Source: Gordonia sediminis
Lineage (GTDB): Bacteria; Actinomycetota; Actinomycetes; Mycobacteriales; Mycobacteriaceae
NCBI GenBank assembly: GCA_004193205.1
Contig: RZUM01000002.1
Span: 682,001 to 746,000 of the forward strand
Length of the DNA stretch: 64,000 bases
Direction of reading: 5' to 3'
Shown piece by piece: positions 35,694-43,715 of this stretch. The notes beneath the pieces were generated by a model. It was not told the origin of the DNA. It searched no databases and worked only from the letters and a program-made list of their open reading frames with translations. The position numbers and the translations under genes are program-made. The first letter of the stretch is position 1, and each line of letters begins with the position of its first letter.

Positions 35694-37295
35694 ATGACAC
35701 CCACCGAGACACCAACCGGGACATCCACCGCGTCCGCAGCGGATGCGTCGGACGTGTCTCCGGTCGGCGGGAACCACGGGAGATGGGCGCGCGCAGGGTT
35801 ACTCGCGGTCGTCTTCGTCTGCGCCGCTTGCGGCCTGGTCTACGAACTCGCGCTGGTCTCGCTGGGCTCGTTCCTCATCGGCAACACCGCCACCCAGGCT
35901 TCGATCGTGCTCGCGGTGATGGTGTTCGCCATGGGGGTCGGGTCGCTGGCCGCCAAACCGCTACAGGCCCAGGCGATCGTCGCCTTCGCCGTCATCGAGC
36001 TCGCCCTCGCACTGCTGGGCGGGCTGTCGGTGCTGACGCTCTATGCAGCCTTCGCCTATCTCTCGATGTACACACCGGCACTCGTGGTGGTCGCGTTTGT
36101 GCTCGGGTTGCTGATCGGCGCCGAGATCCCGTTGCTGATGGTGCTGCTGCAACGCATTCGACGTCAGGACGCCGGTAGCGCGGTCGCGGACATGTTCGCC
36201 GTCGACTACATCGGCGCGTTGATCGGCGGGCTGTGCTTCCCGTTCCTCCTGCTCCCCCTGTTCGGCCAGTTACAGGGCACCCTGATCGTCGGGTTGGTCA
36301 ACGCCGCCGCCGGCTGCTTCCTGGTGTTCGTGGTGTTTCGGCGCGACCTGCGTGGGGTCCGCCGAGTGGTACTCGGGATCGCGTCCATCGCCGTCGTCAG
36401 CACGCTGGTCGCGGCGCTGATACTGGCCGGTCGGTTCGAGGTGACGGCTCGGCAGGCCATGTTCCGCGACCCGATCGTGGCCGCAGAACGTACGCCCTAT
36501 CAGGACATCGTGATCACCGAGCGTCGCACCCCGCTCGGCCCGGACACGCGGCTCTATCTCAATGGGGACCTTCAATTCTCGTCGATCGACGAGTACCGAT
36601 ACCACGAGAGTCTCGTGCATCCGGCAATGGCCGGACCACACGCGCGCGTGCTGATCCTCGGCGGCGGCGACGGGCTGGCTCTGCGCGAGGTGCTCGGCTA
36701 CCGGGATGCGGCCGCGACGCTGGTCGAACTCGACCCGGAGATGGTTCGGTTGGCCCGCCACGACGAGCGACTTCTGGCCCTCAACCGGAACTCCATGAAC
36801 GATCCACGCGCCACGGTGATCACCGCCGACGCGTTCACGTGGCTGCGCAGCGATCGCGATCTGTTCGACGTCATCGTCGTCGACATGCCCGACCCCGACG
36901 AGTCGGCCACCGCGAAGCTGTACTCGACGGAGTTCTACTCGTTGGTGCGTGCCCATCTCGCCGACGGCGGTCGCGTCGTGGTGCAGGCCGGTTCCCCGTA
37001 TTTCGCACCGAACTCGTTCTGGTGCATCGACGCCACGCTGCGCGACGCGGGCCTCGCGACAACCCCCTACCACGTCGACGTCCCGTCCTTCGGTGACTGG
37101 GGGTACCTGCTCGCGGGCCGCACCGAGCAGCAGTTGCGGCTCGACGCACCGGGACCGCTACGGTTTCTGACCGCGGGCGAACTCGCCGCCGCCGGGGTGT
37201 TTCCGGCGGACCGCCCGCGCCGGGAGTTGCCGCCCTCGACCCTGATGGATCCGCGCATCCTCCGCTATGCGCAGGGCGAGTGGTCGGTGTACTGA
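35694..37295 (+). CDS. Membrane-embedded spermidine-synthase-like aminopropyltransferase
   Basis: 533 residues. The N-terminal half has about seven membrane helices (from LLAVVFVCAACGLVYELAL to AVVSTLVAALILAG). The C-terminal half is a full spermidine-synthase fold. It has the YQDIVI motif, LYLNGDLQFSSIDEYRYHES, the nucleotide-binding RVLILGGGDGLALREVL and the catalytic-site VVDMPDPDESATAKLYS. D-M-P-D-P replaces the more usual D-S-T/D-P. It probably transfers an aminopropyl or similar group from decarboxylated SAM at the membrane, but the acceptor is unknown. Starts 25 bp after DUF350. A hairpin GAGCGCT-N8-AGCGCTC (37294-37315) overlaps its stop codon. Confidence 0.85.
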   Translation: MTPTETPTGTSTASAADASDVSPVGGNHGRWARAGLLAVVFVCAACGLVYELALVSLGSFLIGNTATQASIVLAVMVFAMGVGSLAAKPLQAQAIVAFAVIELALALLGGLSVLTLYAAFAYLSMYTPALVVVAFVLGLLIGAEIPLLMVLLQRIRRQDAGSAVADMFAVDYIGALIGGLCFPFLLLPLFGQLQGTLIVGLVNAAAGCFLVFVVFRRDLRGVRRVVLGIASIAVVSTLVAALILAGRFEVTARQAMFRDPIVAAERTPYQDIVITERRTPLGPDTRLYLNGDLQFSSIDEYRYHESLVHPAMAGPHARVLILGGGDGLALREVLGYRDAAATLVELDPEMVRLARHDERLLALNRNSMNDPRATVITADAFTWLRSDRDLFDVIVVDMPDPDESATAKLYSTEFYSLVRAHLADGGRVVVQAGSPYFAPNSFWCIDATLRDAGLATTPYHVDVPSFGDWGYLLAGRTEQQLRLDAPGPLRFLTAGELAAAGVFPADRPRRELPPSTLMDPRILRYAQGEWSVY

Positions 37296-37319
37296 GCGCT
37301 GGAGCGTGAGCGCTCAAAG

Positions 37320-37480
37320 CGTGTTTGAAATCTGGTCCCTGAGGAGGCCCGGAGCGCCAGCGGAGGGACGTCACGAAGGGCCGCTGCTGTCGAGACCCTG
37401 GTGACACTCGCGGGTCCAGCGAGGAACAAGCGCATCGAAGGGCGTTCCTCGCGAGCTCAGGGACCAGGTTTCCAAACACG
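37320..37480. repeat. Large inverted repeat before the palindrome array
   Basis: Arms 37320-37343 and 37456-37480 (core CTGGTCCCTGAG / CTCAGGGACCAG, outer CGTGTTTG / CAAACACG) are near-complementary. Pairing continues inwards with mismatches. The roughly 110-bp interior has no recognisable gene. Confidence 0.7.
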
Positions 37481-37507
37481 TTCTCAGGAACATGACCGGG
37501 GAGAGAG

Positions 37508-38015
37508 CGTTCCGCGGAACGCTCGGCGGCGAAGCACCCCGCAGCACTCCTCCGGGCGGAAACGTTCCGCGGAACGCAGTCCGGTGGGACTCGTCCGGGT
37601 AGGGAGCGTTCCGCGGAACGCAGTGCGGTGCGCGCACTCCGCGACACGCAGCGCGGTGGCAACGTTCCACGGAACGCAGTCCCACAGAAACGTTCCGCGG
37701 AACGCAGTGCGGTGGGACTGGTCCAGGTAGGGAGCGTTCCGCGGAACGCAGTGCGGTGCGCGCACTCCGCGACGCGCACCGCATTGGCAACGCTCTGCGG
37801 AACGCAGTTCGACAGAAACGTTCCGCGGAACGGATGTGCAGTGGGACGCTCCGCGAGACGCGCACCGACGCTTCGATAATGGTCGGCGAGCGTTCCGCGG
37901 AACGCTCGGCGGCGAAGCACCCCGCAGAACTCATTCGGGCAGAAAACGTTCCGCGGAAACGCAGTGCGGTGCGCGCGCTCCGCGACATAGAGCCGTGGCA
38001 ACGTTCCGCGGAACG
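37508..38015. repeat. Array of the 14-bp palindrome CGTTCCGCGGAACG
   Basis: Exact copies start at 37508, 37563, 37607, 37691, 37735, 37819, 37891 and 38002. One-change copies start at 37663 (CCACGG core) and 37947 (one extra A). Decayed copies lie at 37791 and 37846. Spacing is irregular, 28-72 bp between starts apart from gaps with decayed copies. Most exact copies are followed by CAGT or CTCGG. The core is the hexamer CCGCGG. The gap between the aminopropyltransferase gene and the HNH gene (37296-38132) is filled by this array and the inverted repeat before it. Confidence 0.92.
37561..37816. repeat. Two tandem 128-bp units inside the palindrome array
   Basis: Units 37561-37688 and 37689-37816 agree at about 116 of 128 positions by hand alignment. 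Each holds three palindrome sites, the third decaying in unit 2, and an inner perfect palindrome GTGCGCGCAC (37628 and 37756). A separate 67-bp block beginning at 37507 recurs at 37890, close to three unit lengths away. Confidence 0.85.
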
Positions 38016-38132
38016 CTGCGCCGGGGGCCGAACACCTTGTGGGGGTGAATATTCCACGCGTGGCCAGTTTGTCGTACCCTGCCGATATCCTGTGGATGGC
38101 CGGTTGAGCTTTCACAACCCTGGGGGGACCTG

Positions 38133-39728
38133 ATGACCGTCACACCACTACATCCCGACGACTCACCCGACGACACAGCAACCGAGCCGTCACTCGAGCC
38201 GTCTCCGGAATCGGTGCGGCCGAACATGTTCGACGACACCCCGATCGCCGACCTGACCGACGACGTGCTGCGCGACCGTGTACTCGGCTACTCCGGTCAG
38301 CTCGCGGCGCTGACCGCGCGCTGGCTGGACCTGCTCGTCGAACTCGACACCCGCCACGCCTGGAGCGGCGACGGGGTGTTGTCGTGTGCGCACTGGCTGT
38401 CCTGGCAGGCCGGACTCTCACCGCGCACCGCCCAGGAACACCTACGCGTCGCGCACGCGCTGACCGACCTGCCGCTGCTGCACGAAGCGTTCGCCGCCGG
38501 CCGCCTGACGTATTCGAAGGTGCGCGCGCTGACCCGGGTCGCCACCCCCGAGCGGGAACAGGAGCTGCTGAACGTGGCAGCGTCGGCGACCGCCGCCCAG
38601 GTCGAGCGGCTGGTGCGGGCGATGCGCCAGGTCGACCGCAACACCACCGAACACGAGCAGGGCCACATCGAATCCAGGGGCCGGTGGCGGTGGAACCTCG
38701 ACGGCAGCCTGTCGGTCAACCTGCGGCTATCCGCGCTCGACGGGGCACGGTTTCTGGCCGGTGCGGTCCGCGCGGAGTACGACCGCACCCGCACCGCCGG
38801 CGACGACGATCTGCCCGCCGAGGTGTTCGACCCGCCCGTCGACCCGGAGGCGGCGGTCGCGGCATTGCCCGAAGAGGGGCCGGAGATGGACACATGGCAG
38901 CGGGATCTGTGGCGCCACGTCCCCGCCGACATCGCCCCGGCGGTCATCGCGATGGCCGACACCCTGCACACCGCGGTGGACATCCCGGAGATCGCGCCGG
39001 GAGCGGAGATCCTGATCCATACCCACGCCGCCGACGACGACGCGGACGCTGCCGCCACCACCGACCCCGACGACACCACCGACGACAACCCAGAACCCGA
39101 CGACGCCACCGAACCCGACGACACCGAATGCGCCGAATCGTCGCAGGGTCTGCTCAGTCCCGACCCGCACCTCGACGACGGGCCCGCGCTCGCCGACGTC
39201 GAGGTCGACGAAGCCCGCTGCGGCGCGGCGGTGCGCAAGGTGCGCACCGCCGGTCGCGGCGCGGTCCTCAAGTGGGGGCACAAGCGCCGCACCCCGACCG
39301 CATCCCTGGTGCGGGCGATCTTCCAGCGCGATCGCGGGTGTGCCCACCCCGGGTGCGGGCGCACCCGCCACCTCCACATCCACCACGTCGCCTTTTGGTC
39401 GCGGGGAGGGCGCACCGAACCCGACAATCTGATCATGTTGTGCGGCACCCATCATCGAGCCCTGCATCGCGGGGAGTTCGGCATCAAAGCCCTCGGCGGG
39501 CAGCGGTTCAGTTTCCACCGCCCCAGCGGAACGGTCATCGAGACCGCACCGCCAACGTCGACGCCGGACGGCTGGACCCCCGACCCCGCCATTGCCGAGG
39601 ACGCGACCATGTCGGTCGCCGGTGGCCGCCTGGACCTGGGCTACACCACCGAGGTCCTCTACGCGATCTGGCAACTCAAAGCCCGCCAGCAGTCAGAAGC
39701 AGAGGAGGCCGAGCCGGTCGCCGCATAG
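38133..39728 (+). CDS. DUF222 / HNH endonuclease (13E12 repeat family)
   Basis: 531 residues. The N-terminal DUF222 domain contains HAWSGDGVLSCAHWLSWQAG, then LSPRTAQEHLRVAHAL, and FAAGRLTYSKVRALTRVA (the usual R-x-L-S/T-Y-S-K-V-R motif). A 60-residue Asp/Thr/Pro-rich linker follows (about residues 295-340). The C-terminal HNH nuclease has CAHPGCGRTRHLHIHHVAFW, RGGRTEPDNLIMLCGTHHRA and LHRGEFGI, with all expected His/Asn/Cys residues. ATG after CTGGGGGGACCTG. Flanked on both sides by palindrome copies. Members are multicopy in actinobacteria; the target is unknown. Confidence 0.92.
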   Translation: MTVTPLHPDDSPDDTATEPSLEPSPESVRPNMFDDTPIADLTDDVLRDRVLGYSGQLAALTARWLDLLVELDTRHAWSGDGVLSCAHWLSWQAGLSPRTAQEHLRVAHALTDLPLLHEAFAAGRLTYSKVRALTRVATPEREQELLNVAASATAAQVERLVRAMRQVDRNTTEHEQGHIESRGRWRWNLDGSLSVNLRLSALDGARFLAGAVRAEYDRTRTAGDDDLPAEVFDPPVDPEAAVAALPEEGPEMDTWQRDLWRHVPADIAPAVIAMADTLHTAVDIPEIAPGAEILIHTHAADDDADAAATTDPDDTTDDNPEPDDATEPDDTECAESSQGLLSPDPHLDDGPALADVEVDEARCGAAVRKVRTAGRGAVLKWGHKRRTPTASLVRAIFQRDRGCAHPGCGRTRHLHIHHVAFWSRGGRTEPDNLIMLCGTHHRALHRGEFGIKALGGQRFSFHRPSGTVIETAPPTSTPDGWTPDPAIAEDATMSVAGGRLDLGYTTEVLYAIWQLKARQQSEAEEAEPVAA

Positions 39729-39730
39729 AA

Positions 39731-39773
39731 CGTTCCACGGAACGCCGACCAGCACAGAACGTTCCGCGGAACG
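39731..39773. repeat. Two palindrome copies directly behind the HNH gene
   Basis: CGTTCCACGGAACG at 39731-39744, two bases after the stop codon, and exact CGTTCCGCGGAACG at 39760-39773. No other palindrome copies were seen from here to the next gene (39840). Confidence 0.9.
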
Positions 39774-39839
39774 CACGAACTCCGAACGCAGTGGGGCAGG
39801 CGCCTCCGCCTACCCGATCCCCCGGCGTGACGTCGAGTG

Positions 39840-40679
39840 CTACGGCGTCTGCGGAACCGCTTCGGGTTCACGCGGCGACGTCTGCGCGACCGCCCAGTCG
39901 AGTGCATGATCGGCGACAGCCTCCCAGCCCGGCTCGCCGCAGGTCCAGTGGGAGCGTCCCGGGAATTCGTGATAGTCGGTGACCGCTTTCGACTTCCGAT
40001 ACTTGCGGGCGTTCGACTTATTCACCGCGGGGGGCATGATGTGGTCGGCCCCACCGGCGATGAATAGCAGCGGTGCGCGGTCGTCGCGCGCATAGTCGAC
40101 CCAGGTCTCCTGTTGTCCGGGGGTGAGATTCGCGAACACTCCGTACTTGAAGACCCACGAGCCGGGGGCCGCGATGGCGTACCGGTCGTACACGGCCTGG
40201 GACTCGGCCTCATCGAGCGTGTTGGTGAAGGCGTAGTGCCATTGCTTCGGTGTGAATCCGGCGGCCTTGTGACGGTTCGAGAAGCGACTCAGGATCGGCA
40301 GCAGCGACTTGATCTGTGACGGCGGCTGCGTACGTACCCCCTCGGTGGGTGCGGAGTCGATAACCACGGCGGCGGCACCGAGACCGCGAGCGACGAGCAG
40401 CTGGGTCAGAATGCCTCCGAACGAGTGACCCATGATGATCGGTGGGGTCGGGACGGACTCGACGACGCGCGCGAGGTGATCAACCGTCTGCGGCACAGTG
40501 AGATTCGCGATGACATCCGGGTTCTCGCGCAGCGCCTCGACCTCGATGTCGAAGCCGGGATAGGCCGGTGTGAGCACCCGGTAGCCCTTGTTCTCATAGT
40601 GCGTCACCCAGTTTTCCCAGGATCGCGGCGTAACCCAGAGGCCGTGGACGAGGACGATGGTGTCGGGTGTGGTGATCAT
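39840..40679 (-). CDS. Alpha/beta hydrolase
   Basis: 279 residues, cytoplasmic. TIVLVHGLWVTPRSWENW carries the oxyanion H-G-x-W, the nucleophile elbow is MGHSFGG and the catalytic histidine is in FPGRSHWTCGEP. An acidic residue in GGADHIMPP could complete the triad. Esterase, lactonase or haloperoxidase-like activity possible. ATG at 40679 chosen because family similarity starts MITTPDTIVLVHG. Its promoter carries the 34-bp element shared with the other hydrolase gene. Confidence 0.88.
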   Translation of the reverse strand: MITTPDTIVLVHGLWVTPRSWENWVTHYENKGYRVLTPAYPGFDIEVEALRENPDVIANLTVPQTVDHLARVVESVPTPPIIMGHSFGGILTQLLVARGLGAAAVVIDSAPTEGVRTQPPSQIKSLLPILSRFSNRHKAAGFTPKQWHYAFTNTLDEAESQAVYDRYAIAAPGSWVFKYGVFANLTPGQQETWVDYARDDRAPLLFIAGGADHIMPPAVNKSNARKYRKSKAVTDYHEFPGRSHWTCGEPGWEAVADHALDWAVAQTSPREPEAVPQTP

Positions 40680-40726
40680 GGCGGTCTCCGATCGGGTCGG
40701 TGCGGAGAAGGGTCGACGACCCACCC

Positions 40727-40787
40727 ACCCTACGATCCGCGGCGCGCTCCGATCTGGTTGTGGGCGCACGGTTCTGTGCTCACCGTG
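40727..40787 (-). promoter_or_regulatory. Promoter with shared 34-bp element, hydrolase 1
   Basis: The element at 40754-40787 (plus strand: CTGG-T-TGTGGGCGCA-C-GG-T-TCTGTGCTCA-C-CGTG) is followed on the minus strand after 21 nt by TAGGGT (40727-40732), a possible -10. TGTG occurs twice 16 bp apart within it, like AraC half-sites. Its twin is at 44595-44655. Confidence 0.65.
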
Positions 40788-40811
40788 TCGCCGGACCGGC
40801 TCCACCAGGGG

Positions 40812-41705
40812 TCACGGTTCGGCGTTGTCGCGTCGCCATTGCGACGGCGAGACACCGAAGGCGGCGCGGAATCGTTTGGTGAAGTGCGTGGGGTCGACGA
40901 ATCCATGGGCCCGGGCGACCGCGGGGATGGTGAGATGGCGTCGGGTGATCAGCGCGTCGCGCGCACGGTCGAGACGGCGGCGGATGATGTAGTCGCTCAA
41001 TCTCCCCTCCTCGCTCGGCCACTCGGCGTACAGCTTTCGCACGGATATGTTTTGATCGGCGGCAATGGTGTCTGCGCAGAGATCCGGATCGGTGAGATGT
41101 TCGGAGATGTAGAGCTTCACCCGGACGAGGAGTTCCGCCGTCGACGACTGCTCACAGGATTGTGCAGACGTGAGCAACAGCGACCGGATCATCGCGACGG
41201 TCGGCGTAGCGAGGTCGGGCAGGATGTCCTGGTGCTTTTCGCCGATGCGTCCGAGGTGCACGAGGTGGTTACGGACGAACGGCCCCAGGGGGTTGGTATC
41301 GCGGAGTTCGTCGATGCCCCGGTGGATCGTCTCGTCCGGAAGTGTCAGCCAGGAACACGGAAGATCGAGCGCGACAATGGTTCCCGTGCCGAATGCACGG
41401 AAGTCGAACGGCAGCGACGGATCTGCGACGGCGAGCGCACCCGAATCGGCGGCCCGCGCGTGGGTTCCACGGCGAAGTGTCCAACGGTCGCCGTCGGGTA
41501 CCGCCACGACCAGTCTCGGCTCGGTTGCGGTGCCCGGTGGCCGCCGCTTGGTGGTTGCCGCCAGCCCGTGATGGTGAACGTGGGTCAACCACATGTCGTC
41601 GCCCATCGACCACGCGCGCCAGGTCGGCGCACCTCCCGGATGTCCGTTGGACGCCGCGATGCTGATCAGGTCGGCGATATGTCTGACCATGGGGTCACGG
41701 ATCAC
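40812..41705 (-). CDS. AraC-family regulator 1
   Basis: About 297 residues. The N-terminal sensing domain is of the AraC-binding-like type (TEPRLVVAVPDGDRWTLRRG). The C-terminal double helix-turn-helix has DLCADTIAADQNISVRKLYA and AVARAHGFVDPTHFTKRFRA with the terminal F-G-x-S-P-S-Q-W-R. GTG start overlapping the stop of AraC 2 (GTGA) was preferred to the ATG 15 bp downstream. Confidence 0.88.
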   Translation of the reverse strand: MIRDPMVRHIADLISIAASNGHPGGAPTWRAWSMGDDMWLTHVHHHGLAATTKRRPPGTATEPRLVVAVPDGDRWTLRRGTHARAADSGALAVADPSLPFDFRAFGTGTIVALDLPCSWLTLPDETIHRGIDELRDTNPLGPFVRNHLVHLGRIGEKHQDILPDLATPTVAMIRSLLLTSAQSCEQSSTAELLVRVKLYISEHLTDPDLCADTIAADQNISVRKLYAEWPSEEGRLSDYIIRRRLDRARDALITRRHLTIPAVARAHGFVDPTHFTKRFRAAFGVSPSQWRRDNAEP

Positions 41706-42661
41706 TCGACTGCGTCGAGGGCGAGGTGTCGCCACGCGCGTGGAGTCATACCGAACGCCGCACGAAACCGCCGGCTTACGTGCGAGGCGTTGGTCAGTCC
41801 CCACTGTCGCGAGATCTGCGCCACCGATCGGTGCCGGTACTCGGGACGAGCCAACGCGTCCCGGATGCCGTCGAGACGGCTCGCGAGGATCCACTGTTCC
41901 AGACTGAAATTCGCGTCCGCGCAGAGCGCGAAGAGCTTTCGCACCGAGATGTCGTGTGCGGCCGCGATCATCGACGGCGACAGGTCCGGGTCGCCGAGAT
42001 GACGGCGGACGTATCCACGGACACGGGGCAACAGCACGTCCGCCATCGCCCCTCGTCCGTAGTCGAGGTCGTACGCCGACGCCAGCAACGCCCGTGCCAA
42101 GTCGATCGCGGCCGCACCCACGGTCTCCGCCACGATGGGATCGGCCGCGACATGATCACCAAGATCGGTCATCTGATCGATGTGCGCCCGAAGCAGCGAG
42201 TAGAGCGGACTGGCCGGTAAGCGCATCGATGCGACCCTGGTGACCTCGGTCGGGAGATCCAGCTCCGCCAACGGCACGTACAACGCACGCGAACTGCCAC
42301 GTCCAGGCCAGGCATAGACGTACGGCGAGTTCATGTCGTTGACCATGAGGTCACGGGGTGCCACCATACGCTGCTCGTCGTACATCTGGTGGCGCGCCGT
42401 GCTGCGCTCCTGCACCGCGATCGCCAGGACGTCCGCGGGACTCGACCGCACCTGTCGCGCCGACCTCGACAGGTGCACCCCGGTCATCTGTGCGCGAAAG
42501 ATGCTCGCCCGTCCGTAGGAAAACACCTCGATGAACGAGTCAGGCGTCGTCGGCTCGTCGAGTTCGACGGTCGTCGGCCAGGACTGCTCGAGAAATGCCG
42601 CTCGGGTGACCTCCTCACGGTCGCCCTCCGCCACGTCGGCGGATCGGTACACGATCGCCAT
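41702..42661 (-). CDS. AraC-family regulator 2
   Basis: About 319 residues. Sensing domain with FRAQMTGVHLSRSARQVRSS, then DLMVNDMNSPYVYAWPGRGS. DNA-binding part DLSPSMIAAAHDISVRKLFA and QISRQWGLTNASHVSRRFRA, ending FGMTPRAWR. ATG at 42661 (MAIVYRSADVAEGD); the longer frame upstream lies in the 110-bp gap before AraC 3 and is unlikely. Same domain order as the other two regulators, including a related N-terminal domain shared with AraC 3. Confidence 0.9.
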   Translation of the reverse strand: MAIVYRSADVAEGDREEVTRAAFLEQSWPTTVELDEPTTPDSFIEVFSYGRASIFRAQMTGVHLSRSARQVRSSPADVLAIAVQERSTARHQMYDEQRMVAPRDLMVNDMNSPYVYAWPGRGSSRALYVPLAELDLPTEVTRVASMRLPASPLYSLLRAHIDQMTDLGDHVAADPIVAETVGAAAIDLARALLASAYDLDYGRGAMADVLLPRVRGYVRRHLGDPDLSPSMIAAAHDISVRKLFALCADANFSLEQWILASRLDGIRDALARPEYRHRSVAQISRQWGLTNASHVSRRFRAAFGMTPRAWRHLALDAVE

Positions 42662-42771
42662 GTCTCTCCCCACCCGGGTCGGTCGCACGTCGAAACAGTC
42701 CTGTGACCAGCAAGGATATCGCGAACTGGGCAACCGCGCGTGCTCACCCGCAACGCCGAGCCGCGCCGTGG

Positions 42772-43713
42772 TCACCACTCATCGCGCAACGCCCACCAGT
42801 CTCGCGGATCGAGTCCGTACGACGTCAAGAACGCCGCGGTGAACGAACCGAGATCGGGGAATCCGTGCGAACGCGCGAACGCCGGATCGGGACCCGTCGG
42901 CGAGTCGGCCAGGGCGCGGCGCGCGAGTGACAGGCGCCTGGCCTCGATCCAACGGTGCAGGTCCACCCCCGCCTCGGCGGTGGTCGCGAGCAGGTCGGGC
43001 TCCGGCACGCCGACACCTGCGGCTATGGCCCCGACCGTCAGGTCTGGGTCGGTGACGTGGGAGGCCAGGAAGTGATCCACCCGTCTCACCAGACGAGCAG
43101 GGTCCGGCGTGGCTTCGTCGCGGGCTGTCGTGGTTGTCAGCAGCGAACGGACCAGCGTGACCGACGACGCGCCGAGCGATCGCGCCGCGCCCGCGGGCAC
43201 CTCGGCGTCGCGACCGACACAGAGATCGTCGATATGCCGCCGGACCATCGGGTTCAGCGGACTCGCGTCGATACGAGCGGCGGCGGATCGGATCTGTTCA
43301 TGCGAGAGCCCGAGCGTCTCGGTCTGAACGTGCAGGCATCGGGACCGACCCCAACCCCGCCATCCGAAGTCGTAGGGCGCATCGAGGTCGACGACCATGA
43401 TGTCGCCGGCTCGAACCACCCGCTGCACCCCGAACTGTTCGAAGCGTCCGACACCGAATGTCTGGACTGCGACGCCGACGGTGCCGGCGGGACCGGTCTG
43501 TACGTCGCGTGCGGTTCGCCGGAGCCTGTTCCCGGTCATCGAGGCGCAGAACAGGCCGGCGTCGCCGAGGTCCCACGCCTCCATCACCGCGACCACGTCG
43601 GGTGAGTCGTCGAATGACACGGTCGACGGCGCGGACTGCTCCTGGAGAACGGTCCGCGCCACGCCGACCCGCTCACCCGGTGCATGGTCGAGGCTGTCGA
43701 ACACGACCGCCAT
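42772..43713 (-). CDS. AraC-family regulator 3
   Basis: 313 residues. Begins MAVVFDSLDHAPGERVGVAR, alignable with AraC 2 (MAIVYRSADVAEGDREEVTR). FCASMTGNRLRRTARDVQTG, then DIMVVDLDAPYDFGWRGWGR repeat the same sensing domain. The DNA-binding part (DLTVGAIAAGVGVPEPDLLA and FARSHGFPDLGSFTAAF) is the most diverged of the three. Its start is 2 bp from the hydrolase 2 stop, so the two are co-transcribed. Confidence 0.88.
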   Translation of the reverse strand: MAVVFDSLDHAPGERVGVARTVLQEQSAPSTVSFDDSPDVVAVMEAWDLGDAGLFCASMTGNRLRRTARDVQTGPAGTVGVAVQTFGVGRFEQFGVQRVVRAGDIMVVDLDAPYDFGWRGWGRSRCLHVQTETLGLSHEQIRSAAARIDASPLNPMVRRHIDDLCVGRDAEVPAGAARSLGASSVTLVRSLLTTTTARDEATPDPARLVRRVDHFLASHVTDPDLTVGAIAAGVGVPEPDLLATTAEAGVDLHRWIEARRLSLARRALADSPTGPDPAFARSHGFPDLGSFTAAFLTSYGLDPRDWWALRDEW

Positions 43714-43715
43714 CG

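Noticed and set aside
37508-38015. CRISPR-like repeat-spacer array
   Set aside because: Repeats are 14-bp perfect palindromes with irregular spacing, intervening sequences are themselves repeated, and no cas genes are present.
36871-38115. A 414-codon open frame on the minus strand through the palindrome array (repeating FRGT, SAER, PRN phrases)
   Set aside because: Its sequence is only the repeat read in three frames, it runs antisense over the aminopropyltransferase gene, and it has no ribosome-binding site or family similarity.
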